A DNA stretch of 64,000 bases from Xenophilus sp. Marseille-Q4582 (lineage in GTDB: Bacteria > Pseudomonadota > Gammaproteobacteria > Burkholderiales > Burkholderiaceae_C): assembly GCF_916700565.1 (NCBI RefSeq), contig NZ_CAKAKO010000002.1:372001-436000 (forward strand), read 5' to 3'. The notes under the pieces are model-generated. The model did no database searches, was not told where the DNA came from, and saw nothing but the letters and a program-made list of their open reading frames with translations. The first letter of the stretch is position 1, and each line of letters opens with the position of its first letter. Shown here in pieces: positions 34,902 through 44,580 of this stretch. The translations under genes and the position numbers were made by a program.

Positions 34902-36020
34902 TCAGATTCGCATGGGCATCACCACGTACTTGAAATGCGCGTCTTCGGGAATGCTCAGCAGCGCCGAGCTGTTGGCGTCCTGCAGGTCCACCGTCACCAT
35001 GTCCTGGCTCATGTTGGCCAGCGCGTCGATCAGGTAGGTCACGTTGAAGCCGATCTCGATGGCGTCGCCGCCGTAGTCGATGTCGAGCTCGTCCACGGCC
35101 TCTTCCTGCTCGGCATTGTTGGACGCGATGCGCAAGGTGCCGGGCTCGATGTTCAGCCGCACGCCCTTGAACTTCTCGCTCGTCAGGATCGCGGTGCGCT
35201 GCAGGCTGGCCAGCAGCGCGGCGCGGCCCAGCGTGACGCTGTTCTTGTGGCCCTTGGGAATCACGCGGTTGTAGTCGGGGAACTTGCCCTCCACCAGCTT
35301 GGTGACGAACTCCATGCCGCCGAAGCTGAACTTGGCCTGGTTGTTCGCGAACTGCATCTCGATCTGCGGCTGATCCTCGCCGCCCGCGTCGGACAGCAGG
35401 CGCTGCAGCTCGATCACGGTCTTGCGCGGCAGGATGACCTCCTGCTTGGGCACTTCCACGTCCAGCGTGGCGGAGGCGAAGGCCAGGCGGTGGCCGTCGG
35501 TCGCCACCAGGCTCAGCTGCTTGCCCTCGGCCACGAACAGGATGCCGTTGAGGTAGTAGCGGATGTCATGCACCGCCATCGCGAAGGAGACCTGCGAGAG
35601 CAGGGTCTTGAGCGTCTTCTGCGGCACGCTGAAGGCGGGGCCGAAGCTGGCCGATTCCTGCACCAGCGGGAAGTCCTCGGCCGGAAGCGACTGCAGCGTG
35701 AAGCGGCTCTTGCCGCCCTTGAGCACCAGCTTGTTGGCGCTCGACTCCAGGCTCACCGTCTGGTCCGAAGGCATGGTGCGCAGGATGTCGATCAGCTTGC
35801 GCGCGCCCACCGTGGTGGTGAAGGCGCCTTCGTCGCCGCCCAGCGTGGCGCTGGTGCGGATCTGGATCTCCAGGTCGCTGGTGGTCAGGTGCAGCTGGTC
35901 GCCGTCCTTGCGGATCAGCACGTTGGCCAGGATCGGCAGCGTGTGCCGGCGCTCGACGATGCCCGCCACCGACTGCAGTGCAGCCAAAACTTCGTTCTGG
36001 GGTGCTTTCCAAACAATCAT
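34902..36020 (-). CDS. dnaN: DNA polymerase III subunit beta (sliding clamp)
   Basis: Ring-shaped processivity clamp of the replicative polymerase. 372 residues in three repeated clamp domains. Recognised by MIVWKAPQNEVLAALQSVAG, RRHTLPILANVLI, ATDGHRLAFA and the C-terminal HFKYVVMPMRI. It lies 88 nt downstream of dnaA, with no obvious terminator between, and upstream of gyrB, so the three are probably co-transcribed. Confidence 0.97.
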   Translation of the reverse strand: MIVWKAPQNEVLAALQSVAGIVERRHTLPILANVLIRKDGDQLHLTTSDLEIQIRTSATLGGDEGAFTTTVGARKLIDILRTMPSDQTVSLESSANKLVLKGGKSRFTLQSLPAEDFPLVQESASFGPAFSVPQKTLKTLLSQVSFAMAVHDIRYYLNGILFVAEGKQLSLVATDGHRLAFASATLDVEVPKQEVILPRKTVIELQRLLSDAGGEDQPQIEMQFANNQAKFSFGGMEFVTKLVEGKFPDYNRVIPKGHKNSVTLGRAALLASLQRTAILTSEKFKGVRLNIEPGTLRIASNNAEQEEAVDELDIDYGGDAIEIGFNVTYLIDALANMSQDMVTVDLQDANSSALLSIPEDAHFKYVVMPMRI

Positions 36021-36108
36021 GAATGTCCTCTTTGACGACTCTTCTCAGCCAGAGCGCCGCATTGTCTCCAAGCGGCGTGACGGATCCCTCTTCCCGATTT
36101 CAGGCGCA

Positions 36109-37497
<1,389 letters not shown>

Positions 37498-37936
37498 GGA
37501 GGCGGGCGCCCGACGGATGAGCCGCGGGTCCGATGTGATAGGTGTTGTGGATAGACGGCTTCGACATGCGCGGCCCATTCTAACTTGTCACAAACTTATC
37601 CACACCCCTTGACCGCCGCGCGCAAAGCAGGCTGGCAACGGTGCGCGAGCCGTCCGGCATTGTCGGAAAGCGGTTTGTTTGTGATAATCGCGGGTTTCCC
37701 TGCAACCCTCGCATCCGGCGCCTGTCCGATTTCGGGCCAGGTCCGGCACGGATGCCGGCCGGTTCGGGGCAGCACTGAGCCCGGCGGCCGCCATCCGGCA
37801 TCGCAGGGATCTCGCGCCGACAGCCCCGTCGGTCTGGTGCGGTCGGCGGCGCTGCGCATGAACTTCTCATGCCGCAGGCCTCCGCGTGACCCAGGCCTGG
37901 ATGGATGCCGCCGGCACCCACAGGAATATTCAGATC
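37498..37936. other. dnaA-rpmH intergenic region, candidate oriC
   Basis: 439 bp between divergent dnaA and rpmH. It contains one perfect DnaA box TTATCCACA (37596-37604) and one near-match in the opposite sense, TGTGGATAG (37546-37554). A TAGAAT hexamer on the minus strand (37582-37577) may be the dnaA -10. An obvious cluster of boxes or a long AT-rich unwinding element is not visible, so the origin call rests mainly on gene order (rnpA-rpmH-dnaA-dnaN-gyrB) and on the switch of gene direction here. Confidence 0.55.
37660..37688 (+). promoter_or_regulatory. Promoter of the rpmH-rnpA-yidD-yidC operon
   Basis: TTGTCG (37660-37665), 17-nt spacer, GATAAT (37683-37688, with an upstream TGT extension). 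Transcription would start near 37695, giving a leader of about 240 nt before rpmH. Confidence 0.7.
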
Positions 37937-38071
37937 ATGAAGCGCACCTATCAACCGTCCAAGACCCGTCGTGCCCGCACCCACGGCTTCCTCGTCCGCA
38001 TGAAGACCCGTGGCGGCCGCGCCGTCATCAATGCGCGCCGCGCCAAGGGTCGCAAGCGCCTGGCTGTCTGA
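37937..38071 (+). CDS. rpmH: 50S ribosomal protein L34
   Basis: 44-residue, very basic ribosomal protein with the invariant start [19 protein letters not shown] and ending [11 protein letters not shown]. First gene of the rpmH-rnpA-yidD-yidC operon, head-to-head with dnaA. Confidence 0.97.
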   Translation: MKRTYQPSKTRRARTHGFLVRMKTRGGRAVINARRAKGRKRLAV

Positions 38072-38109
38072 GCTTGCATCGGCCGCCTGCGGCGCTGACT
38101 GAACCGGCC

Positions 38110-38559
38110 GTGCATCGGCTGCAGACGCGCGCCCAGTTCCAGGCGGCACTGTCCGGCTCCACCGTGGCGCGGACGGCGCATTTCGCGCTGCACCGTTGTG
38201 CTCTCGATGCGCCTGCCGGCGCAGGCGAAGGCACGTCCCGAGCGGCGCTGTGGCCAGGGGGCGGCGTCTGGCTGGGCGCCATGACGCCCAAGCGCTGGGC
38301 CCGCCGTGCCGTCACGCGCAATGCCATCCGTCGGCAGATCTATGCCCTCGGCGGTGCGCTGGCCCCGGCCTTGCCGCCGGCCGCGCATGTGGTGCGCCTG
38401 CGGGCAGCCTTCGACCGCAGCCGGTTTCCCAGCGCCAGTTCCGCGGCGCTGAAAGCGGCCGTGCGCGCGGAACTGCAGCAGCTGTTCGCGCGGGCCGCGC
38501 GCGGCAGCGGCGCTGCGGCCGGCGCCAAGGCCAGGCCCTCCGTCGAGAAGGGCGCCTGA
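38110..38559 (+). CDS. rnpA: Ribonuclease P protein component
   Basis: Protein subunit of RNase P, which matures tRNA 5' ends. 149 residues. GTG start at 38110 (reads MHRLQTRAQFQAALSG) matches the family N-terminus, and no ATG is available. The RNA-binding signature RRAVTRNAIRRQIY and the substrate-binding strands ARTAHFALH / GGGVWLGAM are present. The Ala/Lys-rich C-terminal tail ends in an overlap with yidD (TGATG). Confidence 0.93.
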   Translation: MHRLQTRAQFQAALSGSTVARTAHFALHRCALDAPAGAGEGTSRAALWPGGGVWLGAMTPKRWARRAVTRNAIRRQIYALGGALAPALPPAAHVVRLRAAFDRSRFPSASSAALKAAVRAELQQLFARAARGSGAAAGAKARPSVEKGA

Positions 38560-38840
38560 TGCAGCGTCTTCTGATTGCCATCGTCCGCGGCTACCGTCTT
38601 CTGCTCAGCCCCTGGCTGGGCAGCGCGTGCCGTTTCTCGCCCACCTGTTCCGCCTACGCCATCGAGGCACTGGAGCGCCACGGCGCCTGGCGCGGTGGCG
38701 GCCTGAGCGCCTGGCGCCTGATGCGCTGCGGGCCGTGGTGCGCGGGGGGCCATGATCCGGTGCCGGCCGCGCGGCCGCGCCCATCGGCGGCCGGGCTGTT
38801 CACCTCTCTCGTTTCCAAGACCCGCAAGTCCTCGTCATGA
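38559..38840 (+). CDS. yidD: Membrane protein insertion efficiency factor YidD
   Basis: 93-residue peripheral inner-membrane protein aiding YidC-dependent insertion. Diagnostic motifs: YRLLLSPWLGSACRFSPTCS, AYAIEALERHGAWRGG and RLMRCGPWCAGGHDPVP. Start ATG overlaps the rnpA stop by one nucleotide; the last codons overlap yidC by 4 nt, so translation is coupled. Confidence 0.94.
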   Translation: MQRLLIAIVRGYRLLLSPWLGSACRFSPTCSAYAIEALERHGAWRGGGLSAWRLMRCGPWCAGGHDPVPAARPRPSAAGLFTSLVSKTRKSSS

Positions 38841-40603
38841 ACGACATTCGTCGCACCATCCTCTGGGTGATCTTCGGCTTCTCACTGGTCATGCTGTGGG
38901 ATCAATGGCAGGTGCACAACGGTCGCCAGCCCACCTTCCTGCCTTCTGCCAAGCCGCCGGCGGCGGCGCCGGCCGACCCTGCTGCGGCGGGCGGTGCGGC
39001 CGGCGCGTCGGGCGTGCCCTCGGCCGCGGCCGGCTCGGCGGCGCCGGCCGGCACGCCCCCCACGGCCGCCGCCACCGCCGCCGCCGCTGCCACCAGCGAG
39101 AAGGTGCAGGTGCAGACTGACGTCTACAACGCCGTGCTCGACGGCCAGGGCGGCACACTCTCGCGCCTGGAGCTGAGCCAGTACATCGAGGAGAAGGAGC
39201 GCACGGGCCTGATGCCCTGGTTCCGCCGCATCACGGGCCAGGCCGAGGTGCCGGTGCGCGACCACCCGGTGCTGCTGATGGACGACGCCAGCCCGGCCAC
39301 GCGCTACCTCGCGCAGACCGGCCTGCTCAATCCGGTGGCCGGCGGCGGCGCCTTCCCCACGCACCTGAGCCTGATGGCCGTCAAGCCCGGCCCGTACAAG
39401 CTGGCCGAAGGCCAGAACCAGCTGGACGTGGTGTTCGAATCGCAGCCGGCCGGCGGCATCAAGTACGTCAAGACCTACCAGTTCCGCCGCGGCGACTACG
39501 TGATCCGCGTGAAGCACGACGTGGTGAACGTGAGCGACCAGCCGCGCGAGCCGCAGCTGTACATGCAGCTCACGCGCCATGGCGCCGACCAGGGTGGCTC
39601 CATGTTCGGCACCAGCACCTTCTCGGGTCCGGCCGTCTACACCAACGAGAAGAAGTTCCACAAGGTGTCGTTCGCTGACATCTCGAAGAACAAGGCCGAG
39701 CTGCCGCCCGCCGCGCAGGACGGCTGGATCGCGATGGTCCAGCATTACTTCGCCTCGGCCTGGCTGCTGAACCTGCCCGGCAGCGACAACCTCAAGCGCG
39801 AGTTCCGCGTGTCCGACCTGGGCAGCAACCAATACGCGATCTCCATGGTCGCGAGCCTGCCTTCGCTGGCGCCCGGCGCGACCCAGACCGTGGAAAGCAG
39901 CCTGTTCGCCGGCCCGGCCGACGAAAAGAAGCTGGAAGTGCTGGCGCCGGGCCTGGAGCTGATCAAGGACTACGGCATCTTCGCCATCATCTCCAAGCCG
40001 CTGTACTGGCTGCTGGACAAGCTGCACAGCCTCCTGGGCAACTGGGGCTGGGCGATCGTGGCGCTGGTGGTGCTGCTCAAGGCCGCCTTCTACTGGCTCA
40101 ACGCCAAGGCCTACGCCAGCATGGCGAAGATGAAGAAGATCAACCCGCGCATCATGGAAATGCGCGAGCGCCTGAAGGACAAGCCGCAGGAGATGCAGCA
40201 GGAGATGATGCGCATCTACCGCGACGAGAAGGTCAACCCGCTGGGCGGCTGCTTCCCGATCGTGATCCAGATCCCGGTGTTCATCGCGCTGTACTGGGTG
40301 CTGCTATCGTCGGTGGAAATGCGCCATGCGCCCTGGATCCTGTGGATCCGCGACCTGTCGGCCCCCGATCCGTGGTTCATCCTGCCGCTGGTGATGACCG
40401 GCACCACGCTGCTGCAGACCTGGCTCAACCCCACGCCGCCCGATCCGCTGCAGGCGCGCCTGATGTGGATCATGCCGCTGGCCTTCAGCGTGATGTTCTT
40501 CATCTTCCCGGCCGGCCTGGTGCTGTACTGGATCACCAACAACATCCTGTCCATCGCGCAGCAGTGGTTCATCAACAAGCGCCTGGGTGTGCTGGGCAAA
40601 TAG
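38837..40603 (+). CDS. yidC: Membrane protein insertase YidC
   Basis: 588-residue inner-membrane insertase. N-terminal membrane segment (TILWVIFGFSLVMLWDQW), then an Ala/Pro-rich linker (about residues 35-85), the large periplasmic beta-sandwich domain (about 90-370), and the conserved five-helix core starting at YGIFAIISKPLYWLLDKLH and including NPLGGCFPIVIQIPVFIALY, with the cytosolic coiled-coil hairpin before it. Ends in LGVLGK. Last gene of the operon; a terminator follows 30 nt later. Confidence 0.97.
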   Translation: MNDIRRTILWVIFGFSLVMLWDQWQVHNGRQPTFLPSAKPPAAAPADPAAAGGAAGASGVPSAAAGSAAPAGTPPTAAATAAAAATSEKVQVQTDVYNAVLDGQGGTLSRLELSQYIEEKERTGLMPWFRRITGQAEVPVRDHPVLLMDDASPATRYLAQTGLLNPVAGGGAFPTHLSLMAVKPGPYKLAEGQNQLDVVFESQPAGGIKYVKTYQFRRGDYVIRVKHDVVNVSDQPREPQLYMQLTRHGADQGGSMFGTSTFSGPAVYTNEKKFHKVSFADISKNKAELPPAAQDGWIAMVQHYFASAWLLNLPGSDNLKREFRVSDLGSNQYAISMVASLPSLAPGATQTVESSLFAGPADEKKLEVLAPGLELIKDYGIFAIISKPLYWLLDKLHSLLGNWGWAIVALVVLLKAAFYWLNAKAYASMAKMKKINPRIMEMRERLKDKPQEMQQEMMRIYRDEKVNPLGGCFPIVIQIPVFIALYWVLLSSVEMRHAPWILWIRDLSAPDPWFILPLVMTGTTLLQTWLNPTPPDPLQARLMWIMPLAFSVMFFIFPAGLVLYWITNNILSIAQQWFINKRLGVLGK

Positions 40604-40632
40604 TCCGCCGGCCCTGACCGCTTCCCGCAGAG

Positions 40633-40656
40633 AAAGGCCGCGCGAGCGGCCTTTTT
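40633..40656 (+). terminator. Rho-independent terminator after yidC
   Basis: AAAGGCCGC (40633-40641), loop GCGA, GCGGCCTTT (40646-40654), running into TTTTT (40652-40656). It closes the rpmH-yidC operon before mnmE. Confidence 0.92.
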
Positions 40657-40689
40657 CCATGGCGCCCCGGCCCCTGGCCCTGCCCATCG

Positions 40690-40695
40690 CACAAT
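40690..40695 (+). promoter_or_regulatory. -10 hexamer of a probably leaderless mnmE gene
   Basis: CACAAT at 40690-40695 ends 6 nt before the mnmE ATG at 40702; the intervening CCCCGC offers no ribosome site. The -35 side is not recognisable. Confidence 0.45.
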
Positions 40696-40701
40696 CCCCG
40701 C

Positions 40702-42117
40702 ATGCTCGGCCAATTGCACGACCCCATCGCCGCCATCGCCACGGCGCCCGGACGCGGGGCCGTGGGCATCGTGCGCGTGTCCGGCGCGGGGCTGGCGCCG
40801 CTCGTGCAGGCGCTGTGCGGCCGCAGCCTGCGCCCGCGCGAGGCCACGTACCTGCCCTTTGCCGACGGCCAGGGCGGTGCGCTCGACCAGGGGCTGGCGC
40901 TGTTCTTTCCGGCGCCCCATTCCTTCACCGGCGAAGACGTGCTCGAACTGCAGGCGCACGGCGGCCCGGTGCTGCTCGAGCTGCTGCTCGCGCGCTGCCT
41001 GGCGGCGGCCGCCGAGCCCGACCCGGCCACCGGTCGTCCGCGCCTGCCCGGCCTGCGCGTGGCGCGGCCCGGCGAGTTCAGCGAGCGGGCCTTTCGCAAC
41101 GGCAAGATGGACCTCACGCAGGCCGAGGCCATTGCCGACCTGATCGACGCCAGCACCGAGGCCGCGGCGCGCAGTGCCAGCCGCTCCCTGGGCGGCGCCT
41201 TCTCGCGCGAGATCGGCACGCTGCGCGAGGCGCTGATCCACCTGCGCATGCTGGTGGAAGCGACGCTGGATTTCCCCGAGGAAGACATCGATTTCCTCCA
41301 GCAGGCCGACGCGGCCGGGCAGCTGGAGCGGCTGCAGGCGCAACTGGTCGCCGTGCGGCAGCGCGCGCGCCAGGGCGCCCTGCTGCGCGAAGGCATCAAG
41401 GTCGTGATCGCGGGCCAGCCCAACGCGGGCAAGAGCTCGCTGCTCAATGCGCTGGCCGGCGCCGAGCTGGCCATCGTCAGCAGCGTGGCCGGCACCACGC
41501 GCGACGTGGTGGCGCAGACCATCCAGATCCAGGGCGTGCCGCTGCACGTCGTGGACACGGCAGGTTTGCGCAGCAGCAGCGACGAGGTGGAGCAGATCGG
41601 CATCGCCCGCGCCTGGGGCCAGATCGAGCAGGCCGACGCGCTGCTGTTCCTGCACGACCTCACGCGCGCGGGCGAGCCGGCCTACCGCACCGCCGACGCG
41701 GCCATCCGCGAGGAAATGCTGGCGCGCCTGCCGGCCGCCGTGCCCGTGCTGGACGTCTGGAACAAGTCCGACGCGGCGGCCGCGCCGCAGGCCGGTCTGC
41801 CCGGCGAGGCCTTTCGGCTGTCCGCCCGCACCGGCGAGGGGATCGAGACGCTGCGCCAGCGCCTGCTGGAGATCGCGGGCTGGCAGGCGCTGCCCGAAGG
41901 CGTGTTCCTGGCGCGCGCGCGCCATGTGCAGGCCCTGCAGCAGATGGGCGAGCACCTGCAGCAGGCCCAGGCGCTGCTGGCGCAGCGGATGCCCGCGCTG
42001 GACCTGCTGGCCGAGGAACTGCGGCTGGCCCAGGGCGCGCTCAACGCCATCACGGGCGAGTTCGACGCCGAAGCTTTGCTGGGCGTGATTTTTTCCCGCT
42101 TCTGTATTGGAAAGTAG
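40702..42117 (+). CDS. mnmE: tRNA uridine-5-carboxymethylaminomethyl(34) synthesis GTPase MnmE
   Basis: With MnmG, modifies wobble uridine U34 of tRNAs. 471 residues: the N-terminal tetrahydrofolate-binding domain ([16 protein letters not shown], then [21 protein letters not shown]), a GTPase domain with P-loop GQPNAGKSS (238-246), DTAGLR and NKSD, and the C-terminal CxGK catalytic cysteine motif reading FCIGK at the end. Located in its usual place after yidC. Confidence 0.96.
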   Translation: MLGQLHDPIAAIATAPGRGAVGIVRVSGAGLAPLVQALCGRSLRPREATYLPFADGQGGALDQGLALFFPAPHSFTGEDVLELQAHGGPVLLELLLARCLAAAAEPDPATGRPRLPGLRVARPGEFSERAFRNGKMDLTQAEAIADLIDASTEAAARSASRSLGGAFSREIGTLREALIHLRMLVEATLDFPEEDIDFLQQADAAGQLERLQAQLVAVRQRARQGALLREGIKVVIAGQPNAGKSSLLNALAGAELAIVSSVAGTTRDVVAQTIQIQGVPLHVVDTAGLRSSSDEVEQIGIARAWGQIEQADALLFLHDLTRAGEPAYRTADAAIREEMLARLPAAVPVLDVWNKSDAAAAPQAGLPGEAFRLSARTGEGIETLRQRLLEIAGWQALPEGVFLARARHVQALQQMGEHLQQAQALLAQRMPALDLLAEELRLAQGALNAITGEFDAEALLGVIFSRFCIGK

Positions 42118-42210
42118 CCCAAACCCACGAACAATGCGCCGCCGAAGGAGGTTCCCTCCTGCGGCCGTCCGCCCGACACGGCGGGCCTCCATCGAGCGAG
42201 AACCACAGAC

Positions 42211-42678
42211 ATGTCATCTCCCATCCAGGCCTTTTGCGACGCCGTGGCGCAGAACACCAGCGACGACGCGTTCGCCCCCGCGCTGCAGCCCGCGCAGTGG
42301 GAGGTCCTGGGCACCTACCTGCAATTCGTCGAACTGCCCGCCGGCCAGACCCTCATCAACGAGGGCGCGCAGGACCGCACGCTGTACTTCGTGGAATCGG
42401 GCTCGCTGAGCGTGCACCGGCTCAGCAGCAGCGGGCAGGTCCAGCTGGCTTTGGTGAACGCGGGCTCCGTGATCGGTGAAGGCGCCTTCTTCTCCCGCCT
42501 GCCGCGCGCCGCCACGGTGACCAGCGCCACGGCCAGCCGCCTGTGGCGCCTGACGCCCCTGCGCTTCGGCGAGATGGCCAACCGCCAGCCCAGCGTGGCG
42601 CTGGAGCTGACGCTGGCCCTCGGCCTGGTGATGGCTCGCCGGCTGCGGCACAAGGTGCGGCGCGTCGCGGTGACCTGA
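42211..42678 (+). CDS. Cyclic-nucleotide-binding-domain protein without HTH
   Basis: 155-residue protein consisting of one cNMP-binding beta-roll: LPAGQTLINEGAQDRTLYFV, SGSLSVHRL, GSVIGEGAFFSRLPRAATV, followed by the C-helix (ALGLVMARRLRHKVRRV). It ends where a Crp/Fnr protein would continue into its DNA-binding domain, so it probably acts by protein interaction. The phosphate-binding cassette GEGAFFSRLPRAA retains the arginine used in cAMP binding, but ligand binding is not proven. The gap after mnmE is 93 nt. Confidence 0.85.
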   Translation: MSSPIQAFCDAVAQNTSDDAFAPALQPAQWEVLGTYLQFVELPAGQTLINEGAQDRTLYFVESGSLSVHRLSSSGQVQLALVNAGSVIGEGAFFSRLPRAATVTSATASRLWRLTPLRFGEMANRQPSVALELTLALGLVMARRLRHKVRRVAVT

Positions 42679-42848
42679 GCCGGCCGTCTGCCGGGTTCCG
42701 CTCGCTGGCGCGTCCTGCCGGCCGAGCCGGCGGCCGTCCCCCGTCGGGGCTGTCGTCCCCCGCACCTAGAAGTAACAACGCTTGCAGGGGCAACACAATC
42801 GCGTGGCCCTGCGCTAGGATGTTACAAAGCGTGTTTCGAGGTGCGTGG

Positions 42849-43679
42849 ATGGCTGTGGTGTGCGCGGCGTGCGGGGCAGAGAATCGTGACGCGGCCAAGT
42901 TCTGCCGCGGCTGCGGTGCACGCCTGGGCGGGCCTGCCGCCGCGCAGGACCCGGCCTCCTGGGCCCGGACCCAGCCTTCGGACCTGCCCGAAGAGCGCAC
43001 GGTGCTGATGAAGCCGGCCGCCCAACCGAGCGGCCCGCCTGCGGCCGCGCCCGTGGCGCCGGCCCCAGCCGCGCAGGCGCCGGGCGTTGCTCCCCCTGCC
43101 GCGCCGCGCCGTGGCCTGTTCATCGGCGGCCTGCTGGTGGCCGTGATCCTCGCGGCGGGCGTGGCCTGGGGCGTGCTCGGCGGCCGCAACGCGGCAGCGC
43201 CTGCTGCCCCGACAGGGCCGGCGGCCGCACCGCCGGTCGTGCCGGAGCCGGCACCCGTGGCGGGGTCGGCGCCCGCGTCCGCGCCGGCGGAATCTCCTCC
43301 CGTGCCCCCGGCCCCGACGCCGGCCGAGCCGCCGGCTGCCGCACCGGCCGAGGCCGCGCCGCCGCCCGTGCCCGCCCCCGCACCGGCGCCCGCTGCACAG
43401 CGGCCCCGCCCCGCGCGCCAGACGGCCCCGCCTGCGGCCGTGCCGGCCGAAGCGGCGCCCGCTCCCGCCGCACCCGCACCGCCGCCGGTCGCTGCGCCGG
43501 CCCCGCCGCCGCCTGCCAGCCCGGAACAGGCCTGCGCCCACCTGGGCTTCATCGCGCGTTCGCGCTGCCTGGCCGCCGAATGCGCCAAGCCCTCGCAGGC
43601 GCGGCATCCCCAGTGCGAAGCCGTTCGCCAGCAGCAACAGCTGGAAGAGCGCATCCGCAATCCCGACGGCGGAGCCTGA
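42849..43679 (+). CDS. Zinc-ribbon membrane protein with Pro/Ala-rich domain
   Basis: 276 residues. N-terminal zinc ribbon CAACGAENRDAAKFCRGCG (residues 5-23), a cytosolic linker, one membrane helix (GLFIGGLLVAVILAAGVAWG, about residue 95), about 120 residues of Pro/Ala-rich low complexity that would span the periplasm, and a short cysteine-containing C-terminal domain (ACAHLGFIARSRCLAAECAK). The start ATG at 42849 has GAGGTG upstream; a TAGGAT hexamer (42815-42820) may be the -10. The C-terminus resembles small cysteine-rich domains found in hypothetical proteins. Function unknown; paired with the next gene. Confidence 0.75.
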   Translation: MAVVCAACGAENRDAAKFCRGCGARLGGPAAAQDPASWARTQPSDLPEERTVLMKPAAQPSGPPAAAPVAPAPAAQAPGVAPPAAPRRGLFIGGLLVAVILAAGVAWGVLGGRNAAAPAAPTGPAAAPPVVPEPAPVAGSAPASAPAESPPVPPAPTPAEPPAAAPAEAAPPPVPAPAPAPAAQRPRPARQTAPPAAVPAEAAPAPAAPAPPPVAAPAPPPPASPEQACAHLGFIARSRCLAAECAKPSQARHPQCEAVRQQQQLEERIRNPDGGA

Positions 43680-43704
43680 CGGCCGCCTCTTCCCGCCGCC
43701 CGCC

Positions 43705-44550
43705 ATGCGCTGCGCCGCCTGCTCCGCCCTGCTGCCGGACACGGCGCGCGTGTGCTCGCAATGCGGCGCGACGGTCTACCCCTCGGAACGCATGACGCTG
43801 CTCAGCGAACTGGGCAGAGACCTGGATGCGCGGGCGCAGCCGCCCCGGCTGCGCGGCGGTGGCTGGTGGCTGGGCCTGCTGGGGGCGGCGCTGCTGATGG
43901 CGGGGGCCGCCTGGGCCTGGTGGGAAGAGGAGCGGCTGCAGGTGACGCCCGAGGCGCTGCGCCATGCCGTCGAGAGCACGGTCGCGCGCGGGGGCGGCCC
44001 AGGCACCGATCCGGTCTGCGTCGCCAATGGCCTGCCCTACGACCACGACCGCGTGCACGTGCAGCGCAACAACGAGGCGACGCTGGCCTGGATGGAGGCG
44101 CTGGTGCGCGTCGGCCTCTATGCGGCCGAGCCGGACGCCGTCGCGCAGGCCAAGGACGGCTCGCCCGTGCAGGTCTACCGGCCGCTGCCCGCGCTGGAGG
44201 GCTGGGGCGGGGAGCGCCGCCTGTGCATGGCGCGGGCGGTGCGGCTGCAGGCGGTGCGCAACCTGGGGCCGGTGCAGTCGATGCGCTTTCGCGGCGAGGC
44301 CTACAAGGGCGTGGCGGCGGACGTCGTGTGGGTCCCGCAGGAGCCGGCGCCCTGGCTGGCTTCTCCCGCGATGGGGCCGGTGCTGGCCACGCAGTGGCCG
44401 TCCTGGCGCGGCGCGCGCTGGACGCAGACGGCCGAAGGCTGGACGCTGGTGCAGCGCCGCCACTTCTTCCTGCACGGGGGGCAGTGGCTCACCAGCGAAA
44501 GCCTGGAGCGCATCCACGATCTGCCGCCGCGCACGTCCCCACCGCTTTGA
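43705..44550 (+). CDS. Zinc-ribbon single-pass membrane protein, unknown function
   Basis: 281 residues. Zinc ribbon CAACSALLPDTARVCSQCG (3-21), one membrane helix (GGWWLGLLGAALLMAGAAWAWW, about 51-72) and a periplasmic domain of about 205 residues with two cysteines (DPVCVANGLPYDHD and RRLCMARAV). The ribbon is like that of the preceding gene (25 nt apart), and the pair may form a membrane complex with cytosolic zinc ribbons. No enzymatic motif was recognised. It ends 30 nt before kdsD. Confidence 0.7.
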   Translation: MRCAACSALLPDTARVCSQCGATVYPSERMTLLSELGRDLDARAQPPRLRGGGWWLGLLGAALLMAGAAWAWWEEERLQVTPEALRHAVESTVARGGGPGTDPVCVANGLPYDHDRVHVQRNNEATLAWMEALVRVGLYAAEPDAVAQAKDGSPVQVYRPLPALEGWGGERRLCMARAVRLQAVRNLGPVQSMRFRGEAYKGVAADVVWVPQEPAPWLASPAMGPVLATQWPSWRGARWTQTAEGWTLVQRRHFFLHGGQWLTSESLERIHDLPPRTSPPL

Positions 44551-44573
44551 GGGGGGCGGCCGCGCCCTAGAAT
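44546..44573 (+). promoter_or_regulatory. Promoter of a probably leaderless kdsD message
   Basis: TTTGAG (44546-44551), 16-nt spacer, TAGAAT (44568-44573). The hexamer ends 7 nt before the kdsD ATG at 44581 with no Shine-Dalgarno sequence in between. The -35 overlaps the stop codon of the upstream gene. Confidence 0.5.
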
Positions 44574-44580
44574 TCCGCCG

